Shown: positions 36,428 through 44,178 of the stretch, in pieces
Numbering within the stretch: the stretch's first letter is position 1
Layout of the letters: every line of letters starts with the position of its first letter
Assembly (NCBI RefSeq): GCF_004365655.1
Contig: NZ_SOEO01000002.1
Span: forward strand, 620,001 to 684,000
DNA: 64,000 nucleotides
Source of the DNA: Epilithonimonas xixisoli
GTDB taxonomy: Bacteria > Bacteroidota > Bacteroidia > Flavobacteriales > Weeksellaceae
Direction of reading: 5' to 3'
Notes under the pieces: generated by a model
Told to the model about the DNA's origin: nothing
Seen by the model: the letters and a program-made list of their open reading frames with translations, nothing else
Database searches by the model: none
Position numbers and translations under genes: made by a program

Positions 36428-37165
36428 GCTTTTGATTGGCGCAAAATGTTTTCATATATTTTTTTGACTTGCAAATCTCCAAATCCAAAAACCCCCAGTT
36501 CTTCTTGAAATTTTTTAAAAACAGAATCAAAATTTGGCAATCCTTTTTCAATTTGATTTTTAATGAAATTTTCTGGATTAATATCGATAAACGAATCAAT
36601 AACTTCTTTCAAAAAATGAAAACTGTTTGATTCATTTTGGGCTAATTGTTTCAAAGAAGTAAGGTCATTATTTTGATAAGATTTCCAAAGATTCTGAGCT
36701 AATTCAATATCATTTTCACGCAACAAAATTTTGGAATGTAAACAGTCTTTCAATGTGAAATTATCGTTATCAGAAAAGCCTTTCCAATGATTTTCTTTTG
36801 AGCTTTTTTGGAAAATCCGATAGATTTTCAAATCATTTTTTATTTGTAAGTAAAGTGATACAAAACCACAAATTGACCTGACAAAACAGATCATCTTCAA
36901 ACCAAAGATGGACTTCAGAACCTTCCGGAATTTTCAGAATCTTTTCAAATTCCGAAACTGATTTTTCATAATAACTTTCCTCTGAAACATTGTAATCTTC
37001 CGAGATTGACTTTGCCCGCACTTTCCAAAATTCTTCCAAAGATTCGGATTTCAAATCTCCAGAAACCAAGGCTTCTCTACAAACAATGATCTCACCAACG
37101 ATCGGAATTTTCTTCAAATCATTGGTGAGATAATCGCCATTGGTAATATGAAATATTTGTCTCAA
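36424..37165 (-). pseudogene. DUF1835-type gene split by a frameshift
   Basis: Two minus-strand frames form one protein. The first (37165 to 36833) begins MRQIFHITNGDYLTNDLKK and carries the DUF1835 N-terminal pattern, including EIIVCREALVSGD and VHLWFEDDLFCQVNLWF. The second, one base out of frame, continues with NDLKIYRIFQKSSKENHWKG to the C-terminus at 36424. The join lies in a run of six A (plus-strand T6, 36836-36841). Deleting one A restores a chain of about 246 residues. It overlaps the truC stop codon tail-to-tail. Either a pseudogene by slippage or a homopolymer sequencing error. The family's function is unknown. Confidence 0.8.
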
Positions 37166-37168
37166 TTA

Positions 37169-38209
37169 TTATCCATTAAAAACCTGATTCTCCTGCTCCT
37201 GAACGCGGATAAAAGTTGTTCTCTTGGAAAGCTCTTTCAATTTTGAAGCACCAACATAAGTGCAAGTCGAACGTACGCCGCCAAGAATATCTTTCACCGT
37301 GTCAGAAACAGGACCTTTATATGCAACTTTCACAGTTTTTCCTTCGGAGGCACGATATTCTGCAACGCCGCCTGAATGTTTGTCCATCGCAGTTTGAGAA
37401 CTCATTCCGTAAAATAATCTGAAAGTTTTTCCATTTTCTTCCACTATTTCGCCGCCACTTTCGTCGTGTCCGGCAAACATTCCGCCGAGCATTACAAAAT
37501 CTGAACCGCCACCAAACGCTTTTGCCACATCACCAGGAACTTTGCAACCACCATCACCGATGATTTGTCCGCCCAATCCGTGCGCTGCATCGGCACATTC
37601 GATGATTGCAGAAAGTTGTGGATAACCAACGCCAGTTTTTACACGCGTTGTACAAACGGAACCTGGACCAATTCCCACTTTGATAATATCAGCACCAGCC
37701 AAAATCAGTTCTTCTACCATTTCGCCGGTTACGACGTTTCCTGCAATAATGATTTTATCGGGAAAATTTTCTCTTGCTTTTTTTACAAATTCTACAAAAT
37801 GTTCGGAATAACCGTTTGCAACATCAATGCAAAGAAACTGGATTTTCGGATTTTCATCCAGAATTGTTTTAATTTTTTCTTCGTCAGCCTTTCCTGTTCC
37901 GGTGCTGAGCGCAATGTATTGGTAAAATTCGTCGGATTTTCCGCCTAAGAATTGATTCCATTCTTCGATTGAATAATGCTTGTGAATGGCGGTGATTATT
38001 TTTTCTTTTGATAAAGCTTCTGCCATCTCGAAAGTTCCGACTGTGTCCATATTAGCAGCAATCAAAGGAACACCGCTCCATTTTTTCTGAGTGTGCAGAA
38101 AAGTGAATTCTCTTTCTATCGTGACTTCGCTACGGGATTTGAGTGTGGAACGTTTCGGGCGAAACATCACATCTTTGAACCCCAACTTGATTTCGTTTTC
38201 TATTCGCAT
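37169..38209 (-). CDS. guaC: GMP reductase
   Basis: Converts GMP to IMP with NADPH in purine interconversion. The 346-residue protein belongs to the IMPDH/GMPR family: [19 protein letters not shown] at the N-terminus, [14 protein letters not shown], the catalytic loop [17 protein letters not shown] with the active Cys, [30 protein letters not shown] and YGMSSQTAM. The absence of CBS domains and the motifs point to GuaC rather than GuaB. The adjacent broken DUF1835 gene lies 3 bp downstream. Confidence 0.95.
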   Translation of the reverse strand: MRIENEIKLGFKDVMFRPKRSTLKSRSEVTIEREFTFLHTQKKWSGVPLIAANMDTVGTFEMAEALSKEKIITAIHKHYSIEEWNQFLGGKSDEFYQYIALSTGTGKADEEKIKTILDENPKIQFLCIDVANGYSEHFVEFVKKARENFPDKIIIAGNVVTGEMVEELILAGADIIKVGIGPGSVCTTRVKTGVGYPQLSAIIECADAAHGLGGQIIGDGGCKVPGDVAKAFGGGSDFVMLGGMFAGHDESGGEIVEENGKTFRLFYGMSSQTAMDKHSGGVAEYRASEGKTVKVAYKGPVSDTVKDILGGVRSTCTYVGASKLKELSKRTTFIRVQEQENQVFNG

Positions 38210-38300
38210 ACTTCAAAATTAGGATATTTTTTTTTGAAAAGAGTGGTGTTTTGGGTTGAAAATTTGTTTTAAGACGGAACGTTGTTCTGGTATTGAATCT

Positions 38301-38406
38301 GCAGCCCGGCTTGAGTGGAGCTCATTTTTTGCGGACAGCTACCGTTCCTTTGGAATTGGTAATTTGTGGCAAAAAATAGCGGGAACGGAAGACGGAAAAG
38401 CTGCCC
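38301..38406 (-). repeat. Dispersed intergenic repeat, copy E
   Basis: On the minus strand: GGGCAGCTTTTCCGTCTTCC, TTCCCGCTATTTTTTG, variable middle, AAAAAATGAGCTCCACTCAA, GCCGGGCTGC. It is closest to copy F at 59118. It occupies most of the gap between guaC and the glycosyltransferase gene. Confidence 0.7.
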
Positions 38407-38428
38407 AAAATATTCGAATAAGAATTTC

Positions 38429-38436
38429 TATTTTTG
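38429..38436 (+). promoter_or_regulatory. -7 box of glycosyltransferase gene
   Basis: TATTTTTG ends 6 nt before the chosen ATG, implying a leaderless or nearly leaderless transcript. It overlaps the parS-like site by two bases. Confidence 0.45.
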
Positions 38437-38450
38437 TTCCACATGAAACA
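38435..38450 (+). other. Degenerate parS-like site 4
   Basis: TGTTCCACATGAAACA differs from the consensus by one base (A for G in the central CACGTG). It spans the start codon of the glycosyltransferase gene, about 18 kb from the candidate origin. Confidence 0.45.
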
Positions 38451-39645
38451 TCTCGTCGTTATTGGGCTCGTGATTCCTGAGCCGGCTTCTACTGCAGCTG
38501 GTCACAGAATGATGCAATTGATCCAACTTTTTTCTGAAGCTGATTTTAAAATTACTTTTCTGACAGCTTCCAATAATATCGAATTTTCAGAAAAAATCGA
38601 GATTGAGAAAATTGAAATTAATAATGAGAGTTTTGATGAAAAAATTAGAAATCTGAATCCTGACGTAATACTTTTTGATCGTTATATAACTGAGGAACAA
38701 TTTGGCTGGCGCGTTTCTGAGAATTGTCCAAATGTTGTGAAAATCATTGATACGGAAGATTTACATTTTCTAAGAGAAGCGAGAAGGAAAGCTTTTGTGG
38801 AAAAGAGAATTGTTGAAAGGGAAGATTTAATTAATGATATTTTTATGCGGGAAATTGCGGCGATTTTGCGTTGTGATTTGTCCTTAATCATTTCGGAATT
38901 TGAATATGATTTGTTGGTTAATGAGTTTAAAATTAGTCCAGATTTGCTGTTTTATATTCCATTTTTGACGGAAAAAATTGAGGAAAGTAAAACGCCTTTT
39001 GAAGAGAGAAAACATTTTGTAAGCATCGGAAATTTCCTGCACGAACCCAATTGGCAAACGGTTTTGAAATTGAAGCAGATTTGGAAATTAATCAAGAAAC
39101 GAATTCCGGAAGCAGAACTTCATATTTATGGCGCTTACACGAGTCAAAAGGTTTTGGAACTTCATAACCAAAAAGATGGTTTTCTGGTAAAAGGAAGAGC
39201 AAATTCTGTGGAAAAAATTTTTAATCAAGCTAAAGTTCTTCTCGCACCAATTCCTTTTGGAGCCGGATTGAAAGGGAAACTTTGGGAAAGTATGCAATTT
39301 GGATTGCCAAATGTGACAAGTTCTATCGGTGCTGAAGCGATGCATAAAGATTTGCCTTGGAATGGTTTTATAGAAGATTCTGATGAGGTTTTTATCGAGA
39401 AAGCGATTGAGCTTTATCAAGATGAAAATCTTTGGAATAAAGCTCAGGAAAACGGTTATCAGATTTTGGATTCTGTTTTTCGGAAAGATTTATTTGCGGA
39501 TTCTTTCATGAATAAAGTTTCGGAAATATCAGAAAACTTGGAAAATCATAGAACTGAAAATTATCTTGGAAAAATCCTGCAACATCATCAATTGAATTCG
39601 ACAAAATATATGAGCCGCTGGATCGAGGAGAAGAATAAGAAATAG
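38443..39645 (+). CDS. Glycosyltransferase (GT4-like)
   Basis: A 400-residue putative sugar transferase. I chose the ATG at 38443 over the in-frame TTG nine bases upstream. The N-terminal half contains the donor-fold entry VIPEPASTAAGHRMMQLIQLF, and the C-terminal half has FVSIGNFLHEPNWQ, AELHIYGAY, FLVKGRA and the nucleotide-sugar motif VLLAPIPFGAGLKGKLWESMQ (an E-x7-E-like region). It is a GT-B-fold enzyme of unknown acceptor. It is the last chromosomal gene before the mobile island, and its stop codon lies ~55 bp from the first att-like repeat. Confidence 0.85.
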   Translation: MKHLVVIGLVIPEPASTAAGHRMMQLIQLFSEADFKITFLTASNNIEFSEKIEIEKIEINNESFDEKIRNLNPDVILFDRYITEEQFGWRVSENCPNVVKIIDTEDLHFLREARRKAFVEKRIVEREDLINDIFMREIAAILRCDLSLIISEFEYDLLVNEFKISPDLLFYIPFLTEKIEESKTPFEERKHFVSIGNFLHEPNWQTVLKLKQIWKLIKKRIPEAELHIYGAYTSQKVLELHNQKDGFLVKGRANSVEKIFNQAKVLLAPIPFGAGLKGKLWESMQFGLPNVTSSIGAEAMHKDLPWNGFIEDSDEVFIEKAIELYQDENLWNKAQENGYQILDSVFRKDLFADSFMNKVSEISENLENHRTENYLGKILQHHQLNSTKYMSRWIEEKNKK

Positions 39646-39697
39646 GTATGCCTTTTTCTCCTGGATTTCTTCTTTAAAAGATATTAATAACTTCCCC

Positions 39698-39752
39698 AAA
39701 GTCTATAAAAAACAAAAACCACCACATTTCTGTGATGGTTTGCTCCTCTTGC
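39698..39752. repeat. att-like repeat 1 (left boundary of island)
   Basis: A 55-bp sequence (AAAGTCTATAAAAAACAAAA, hairpin ACCACCACA-TTTC-TGTGATGGT, then TTGCTCCTCTTGC) reproduces the tRNA-Asn 3' end and its terminator. It is identical to 41164-41218 except for one base. Confidence 0.85.
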
Positions 39753-39882
39753 CTGTATCTGTTCATAGATTTGTTATTGAAATTAAGTGTTACCTTTTTT
39801 TTATGTCTTTTTGGTATATAATTCACATTTGAAAAATACAAGAATGAGGCAATTGATTTTTTTAATTGAATCATAAATTAAC

Positions 39883-39916
39883 TATATTTGATGCAATTAA
39901 ATTTTATAATTGCATC
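39883..39916 (+). promoter_or_regulatory. fic promoter with overlapping operator
   Basis: A TATATTTG -7 box (39883-39890) overlaps by one base the perfect inverted repeat GATGCAATT-N9-AATTGCATC (39890-39916), which ends 3 nt before the ATG. Binding there would block transcription start. Confidence 0.65.
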
Positions 39917-39919
39917 ACA

Positions 39920-41023
39920 ATGTATAGCTGGCAACTTCCCGATTGGGCAACTTTCACTTATGATGATTCTATGATAGACTCATTAGTAATGGATTTTGCT
40001 CTTGATACTGGTGAATTAAAAGGACTTGTAGATTCTTTGCCAGAAGAGATTCAACAAGATACCATTATCCAGTTTATGATTTCAGAAGCCATTAAAACCT
40101 CTGAAATTGAAGGAGAATTTTTTAGCAGACAGGATGTAATGTCTTCCATAAAAAAACATTTAGGGCTTTCAAATGCAATTAGTAATATCAGAGATAAAAA
40201 ATCTTTAAGGGTTGCTTCTCTTATGGTAGAAGTAAGAAAGTCCTATCAAGAAAATCTTACAGAGTCTTTGATTAAAAATTGGCATCATACCTTAATGGGT
40301 AATAGTCCTTATGTCAATGCAGGAAAATACAGGATAGGAGATGAGCCTATGCAAGTGATTTCAGGCGCTTATGGCAGGGAAATTATCCATTATGAAGCTC
40401 CACCCTCTTATCAAGTTTCTGATGAAATGAAAAATTTTATTCATTGGTATAAAGGTTTTGAGGTTTCTCCTACTGAGATTAAAAAAATCCTTATTAAGAC
40501 TTCAATTTCTCACCTATATTTTGAAAGCATTCATCCATTTGAAGATGGGAATGGAAGAATAGGAAGAGCCATTGCAGAAAAATGTCTTTCACAATCTCTT
40601 GGAAGACCTGTTTTAATGAGCCTTTCTAGTACAATTGAAAAGAACAAAAAACAATATTACTCTGCTCTTAAATCAGCTCAAAAGACATTGGATATTACAG
40701 ATTGGATATTATACTTTTCCAAAACTATTCTAGAAGCCCAAAAGAGTGCAAAGCAAATTATCCTGTTCACTCTCAGTAAAACTAAATTTATGGACAAGCA
40801 TAAATTCCAGATGAATGAAAGACAGATAAAAGCTGTTCTGAAAATGTTTGATTCGGGGATTTCAGGTTTTGAGGGTGGAATGACTTCAAGAAAGTATGTT
40901 TCCATAACAAAATCCTCTAGAGCAACTGCTACAAGAGATTTACAAGACCTTACGGATAAAAATATTATGCTTCAAAAAGGAGAGGGTAGAAATGTTAGTT
41001 ATGAGCTGAATTTGGAAAACTAG
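39920..41023 (+). CDS. Fic family protein with C-terminal winged helix
   Basis: A 367-residue AMPylase-type enzyme. The N-terminal MYSWQLPDWATFTYDD is the DUF4172 signature found in a Fic subgroup, which decides the start. The inhibitory helix motif TSEIEG (T60-E64-G65) precedes the Fic core HPFEDGNGRIGR (205-216), complete with catalytic His, so this is a self-inhibited class II Fic. Residues ~295-367 (MNERQIKAVLKMF to NVSYELNLEN) look like a winged-helix DNA-binding domain. Together with the palindrome overlapping its promoter this suggests autorepression. Targets are unknown. Confidence 0.9.
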   Translation: MYSWQLPDWATFTYDDSMIDSLVMDFALDTGELKGLVDSLPEEIQQDTIIQFMISEAIKTSEIEGEFFSRQDVMSSIKKHLGLSNAISNIRDKKSLRVASLMVEVRKSYQENLTESLIKNWHHTLMGNSPYVNAGKYRIGDEPMQVISGAYGREIIHYEAPPSYQVSDEMKNFIHWYKGFEVSPTEIKKILIKTSISHLYFESIHPFEDGNGRIGRAIAEKCLSQSLGRPVLMSLSSTIEKNKKQYYSALKSAQKTLDITDWILYFSKTILEAQKSAKQIILFTLSKTKFMDKHKFQMNERQIKAVLKMFDSGISGFEGGMTSRKYVSITKSSRATATRDLQDLTDKNIMLQKGEGRNVSYELNLEN

Positions 41024-41072
41024 ATTTCTATAAAAAACCTATAGATTTGTTATTGATTAACAACTAGATGAA

Positions 41073-41303
41073 GTGATACCTTTTTGTATGCCTTTTTTAA
41101 CAGAATAGGTAGAAAATATCAGAATTACAGAAATCCCCTAAAACCAAGACAAACCCAATACACAAAGTCTATAAAAAACGAAAACCACCACATTTCTGTG
41201 ATGGTTTGCTCCTCTTGCTGGGCTAGAGGTATTTTGAGTTTTCCTTTATAGTATTGCTTTTACTGAGTGTCAAATTCTTGGGTGTGCCTAAAAGTGTGCC
41301 TTT
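41073..41303. repeat. Arm-type motifs flanking att-like repeat 2
   Basis: GTGATACCTTTTTGTATGCC (41073-41092) on the left, and GGTGTGCCT plus AGTGTGCCT (41281-41301) on the right, resemble the ATAGGTGTACCTTTT pair near the integrase gene. They are likely integrase arm-binding sites. Confidence 0.5.
41164..41224. repeat. att-like repeat 2 (internal)
   Basis: It matches repeat 1 over 55 bp with one mismatch, and extends further into the tRNA sequence (TCCTCTTGCTGGGCT) like repeat 3. It separates the Fic unit from the main island. The flanking sequences 41024-41163 and 41225-41317 hold only arm-type motifs. Confidence 0.85.
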
Positions 41304-41317
41304 AGTATTAAAAGCCA

Positions 41318-41737
41318 CTAGAACAATAGAGAATTGTAAATAGAACTAATTAGCAAATTATTCTTTCCATAGACTATAAAAACCTTAGCATCTAAAGGAT
41401 GAGTTAGTAACAATTCTATATTATTTATAATAAAAATATTACCTTTTAATTCTTTGTGATATGATTTTTCATATTCTCCAAGTTCTAAACTGATAATTTT
41501 TTCAAACTCTTTTAATTGTTCTAAAGAATCAAAACTCATTATGATAATTACAGCTTGTAAAATATCCCAAGAAAAAACTAATTCTATGTAGCTTGTACTT
41601 ATAGTTAAAAAATCTATTTTTTTGATATAAAAATAACTATCATATCCTCTGATTCTCTCAAAATCCGAAATCTCCAAATCAAACTCCCAATTTTCATATT
41701 CTTTGCCTATTTCAAAAGGCAGTTTTATTGGTTTCAT
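41318..41737 (-). CDS. Hypothetical protein (island)
   Basis: A 139-residue cytoplasmic protein with alternating strands and helices, no signal peptide and no motif I recognise. Size and acidity would be compatible with an immunity-type protein, but no partner toxin is adjacent. It lies next to att-like repeat 2. Confidence 0.6.
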   Translation of the reverse strand: MKPIKLPFEIGKEYENWEFDLEISDFERIRGYDSYFYIKKIDFLTISTSYIELVFSWDILQAVIIIMSFDSLEQLKEFEKIISLELGEYEKSYHKELKGNIFIINNIELLLTHPLDAKVFIVYGKNNLLISSIYNSLLF

Positions 41738-41753
41738 ATTAAATCTGAGTATT

Positions 41754-41778
41754 AAAAAACCACCTATTTTGAGGTGGT
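41754..41778 (-). terminator. Terminator after the small secreted gene
   Basis: ACCACCT-N6-AGGTGGT, followed on the minus strand by TTTTTTAA. Confidence 0.75.
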
Positions 41779-41801
41779 CAATTTATGTTTTTCTGATTAT
41801 A

Positions 41802-42254
41802 CTATTTGAACTTGAAGCTATTAGTAAAAGTATAATATAACTTATCAAGCACATCTTTTTTATCACTTACAATCATTATTGTATAAGCTATATTATTATG
41901 AAAGAATATTATTTGTCTTCCAAATGCATTGGGTTGAGTAATTTCTGCTAAGAATGCTAATTCTCCCGCAAACTGAATTTCTTGGTAAGAGAAAGTTTCA
42001 GAGTTTTTTATGGACAAAAGATAATCCTTTTGTTTTGCTTTATCTCTGTAGAGCATTTTACGAATAGCTAGAAGGTATCCAGAATTACTATTTTTTTCTC
42101 CATAACTATAATTGTAAGATTGATTTTTAGGATTGTAATAATTTTCATTCTGTGTACAATTGCAATTGAAACTAAAATAGTCTGTGCTAAATGTACTTTG
42201 CGCTTGCGTTATTGTGAGATAAAAGACAAGTAAGAATGCTATGAATTTTCTCAT
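41802..42254 (-). CDS. Secreted hypothetical protein (island)
   Basis: A 150-residue exported protein (signal peptide MRKFIAFLLVFYLTITQAQ). The mature N-terminus has a Cys pair (FNCNCTQN), and the rest is predicted alpha/beta, ending KLYYTFTNSFKFK. No family recognised. Its start overlaps the stop of the upstream gene by four bases (ATGA-type), so the two are translated together. Confidence 0.7.
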   Translation of the reverse strand: MRKFIAFLLVFYLTITQAQSTFSTDYFSFNCNCTQNENYYNPKNQSYNYSYGEKNSNSGYLLAIRKMLYRDKAKQKDYLLSIKNSETFSYQEIQFAGELAFLAEITQPNAFGRQIIFFHNNIAYTIMIVSDKKDVLDKLYYTFTNSFKFK

Positions 42255-42844
42255 TTTTTCCTTTTGTTAAGTTTAAATACTAAATAGAGCATTCCTAATG
42301 TTGCAAAAAATATTAGCCCCCACTTCAGATATTTTTCTCTGTCATATTCTTTTTGCATTTCTTGAAGAGCATATTCATCAGGCATAGCATAAGGATTTAA
42401 GCCATTAGATTCTGCCATTTCCTCGTATTCTTTAGGAAACCTTTTTATATCTTGGGTAGCACTTCCATAAAGACCAGATTTATCTTCTCCATATGCATCA
42501 GCAGGTGATGGTGGGTATATATCATTACTATCTCTAGCTTTTTTCCAAAAAGTATCTTGAGATGTAATCTTTTCACTAGATTTTTTCTTTTCAGAGTTAT
42601 CTCCAATTCTTAAAATATGATTGTGATTTTTAAACTCTTTTATTTTACTATTTTTAAAAGTAATACTTGCTATTCCATATTCTCCATATCTCCATATCTC
42701 TTTACCAATTTCATCATAGATTTCAATACTTGTAGGTTCTCCCTGTAATTTTTTCACTTGCTCTTTTGTTGAACCTATGTTAATATAATTTTGACATTGG
42801 TTTTGTTGAAATATTAATATAATAAGTAAAAGTAATTTTCTCAT
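42251..42844 (-). CDS. Exported membrane-anchored hypothetical protein (island)
   Basis: A 197-residue protein with an N-terminal signal sequence (MRKLLLLIILIFQQNQCQN) and a C-terminal transmembrane helix (about 174-192, WGLIFFATLGMLYLVFKL) followed by a basic tail. Residues ~20-75 (INIGSTKEQVKKLQGEPTS, EIWRYGEYGIASITFKNSKI) match the SmpA/OmlA-like pattern GxTxxxVxxxxGxP. Function unknown. It is co-transcribed with the next secreted protein. Confidence 0.7.
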   Translation of the reverse strand: MRKLLLLIILIFQQNQCQNYINIGSTKEQVKKLQGEPTSIEIYDEIGKEIWRYGEYGIASITFKNSKIKEFKNHNHILRIGDNSEKKKSSEKITSQDTFWKKARDSNDIYPPSPADAYGEDKSGLYGSATQDIKRFPKEYEEMAESNGLNPYAMPDEYALQEMQKEYDREKYLKWGLIFFATLGMLYLVFKLNKRKK

Positions 42845-42911
42845 AGATTAGTTTTTAATATTTAATAGTTGTCATATATGGCATTAATTTAAACAAATAT
42901 ATAAACCAAAT

Positions 42912-42932
42912 TTGACTTGTCAAATAAGTCAA
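42912..42932. promoter_or_regulatory. Putative XRE operator
   Basis: A perfect inverted repeat, TTGACTT-N7-AAGTCAA, ends one base before the start codon of the XRE gene. It lies between two divergent genes and could control both. Confidence 0.6.
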
Positions 42933-42933
42933 G

Positions 42934-43173
42934 TTGGAAAGTTCTGAAATATTTAAACTTGTTGGGTCAAGAATTAAAGAATTGAGATTACAGAAAGGTT
43001 TATCTCAAGTAGAGCTAGTAGGTAAAATGGAAGGAAATATTGATGCTACTAACATTTCAAGAATAGAAGCAGGTAGAACTAATCCAACACTATTGACTTT
43101 ATACAGAATTTCTCTAGCATTAGAAATTAGTCTATACGAACTACTAAAAGTAGAAACAAGTGAAAAACTATAA
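42934..43173 (+). CDS. XRE-family transcriptional regulator
   Basis: A 79-residue single-domain helix-turn-helix protein (lambda repressor/Cro type) beginning with TTG. The HTH reads KELRLQKGLSQVELVGKMEGN, then ATNISRIEAGRTNPTLLTLYRISLALE. It probably represses itself through the palindrome that touches its start codon, and perhaps the divergent secreted genes. It has no protease or sensor domain. Confidence 0.88.
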   Translation: MESSEIFKLVGSRIKELRLQKGLSQVELVGKMEGNIDATNISRIEAGRTNPTLLTLYRISLALEISLYELLKVETSEKL

Positions 43174-43467
43174 TTTGGCTATTTGATAGTTCTTGCTACA
43201 AATTCTAGAATTTTCTCTAGGACTATATAAATATCTATTAAACCCAATATTAATGAGTATTGTAATAATTTCAAAATTTAGCTATATTAATAATATCTAG
43301 AGTTAAAATGTGATATTATAATCTAGAAAGTAATACCAATTTATACCCTTTCATTCTCTCAATTAAAGCTTCTAGAATATAAAGAGTGTAATATTCAGGT
43401 AAAGAATAAAAATGTCCAATTTGGGAATTCATTGTATATATGACTCCCCATTTTGGACATTTTAAAT
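43174..43467. other. Gene-free stretch with terminator hairpin
   Basis: 294 A+T-rich bases. The only structure seen is a long hairpin at 43409-43463 (AAAATGTCCA-A-TTTGGGGA-type arms, loop ~18 nt), serving as terminator for the minus-strand gene that ends at 43468. Confidence 0.6.
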
Positions 43468-43875
43468 TTAATCTGCTAGGACAGCATCATACTTTCCATT
43501 TTTAGAGAAAGCTTCTAAATCTGATTCAAATTTTGTTATAGAATTTGAAATGCTAGATTTAATTATTGAATCTGAAACATTCTCTGGAACATATACAAAC
43601 CTATGTTGAAGAATAAGGGATACTCCTGTTTCTCTTACAACATATTCATAAGGTTCACATTCCTGTTTTTGAATGCTTCCAGACATTTCTGTACCTATAA
43701 GTGCTTTACAGGTTTCCTCATCAAATGTAGATGAAATGAAAGTCTTTTTTGCTGTAGCATAATATTGATTGGTCTTATGACTTAATACCATTTCAATACC
43801 TCCTTGAACTTCTAAAGCACAAAAAGAAGTTCCATCCTCTCTCTGTCTTGATTTGTAACTGATAATTCTTACCAT
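43468..43875 (-). CDS. Hypothetical protein (island)
   Basis: About 135 residues if the internal ATG at 43875 is used (MVRIISYKSRQREDGTSFCALEVQGG). The longer in-frame start at 43911 adds 12 residues and cannot be excluded. The sequence is beta-rich with no signal peptide. I have seen similar small proteins beside ATPase/DUF3871 modules in Bacteroidota mobile elements, but I have no family name for it. Confidence 0.65.
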   Translation of the reverse strand: MVRIISYKSRQREDGTSFCALEVQGGIEMVLSHKTNQYYATAKKTFISSTFDEETCKALIGTEMSGSIQKQECEPYEYVVRETGVSLILQHRFVYVPENVSDSIIKSSISNSITKFESDLEAFSKNGKYDAVLAD

Positions 43876-43911
43876 TGTTTTAAATTTTTGAGTTAGATTT
43901 TTTCCTTTCAT

Positions 43912-44178
43912 ACATCATACTTCTACTTATCAAACCTTGCTATCAACTAAAGTTTAATCTGCCTGAAATTTCTCTTTTTTTATAGGAAAAGTATGGGGGA
44001 GTTTCCCTCCAATATAAGTGGGGGGCCTTAGTACTGAGGTGGAGCAAGTGCATGGAAAGGTTTTGAAAAAAAAATTGAAAAATTTCTGTTACAATGAAAT
44101 ACCTAAACTTCATAAAAATAAAGCGGGATGTCTTTGAAATTATGTAATTTTGAAATATACCACGTAATCTACAGCTTT
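43912..44178. other. Gene-free stretch with a G-rich patch
   Basis: A 267-bp gap. Around 43994-44055 it turns G-rich (G5 and G6 runs) with a small hairpin CCTTAG-TA-CTGAGG, in contrast to its A+T-rich surroundings. Nothing coding is seen. Confidence 0.5.

Larger units (their letters stand above)
39642..41020. mobile_element. Small first unit of the island (Fic unit)
   Basis: About 1.4 kb between att-like repeats 1 and 2, containing only the fic gene and arm-type motifs (at 39642 and 39787). It looks like a remnant of, or an accretion beside, an element that used the same tRNA-Asn site. No integrase is present in it. Confidence 0.6.
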
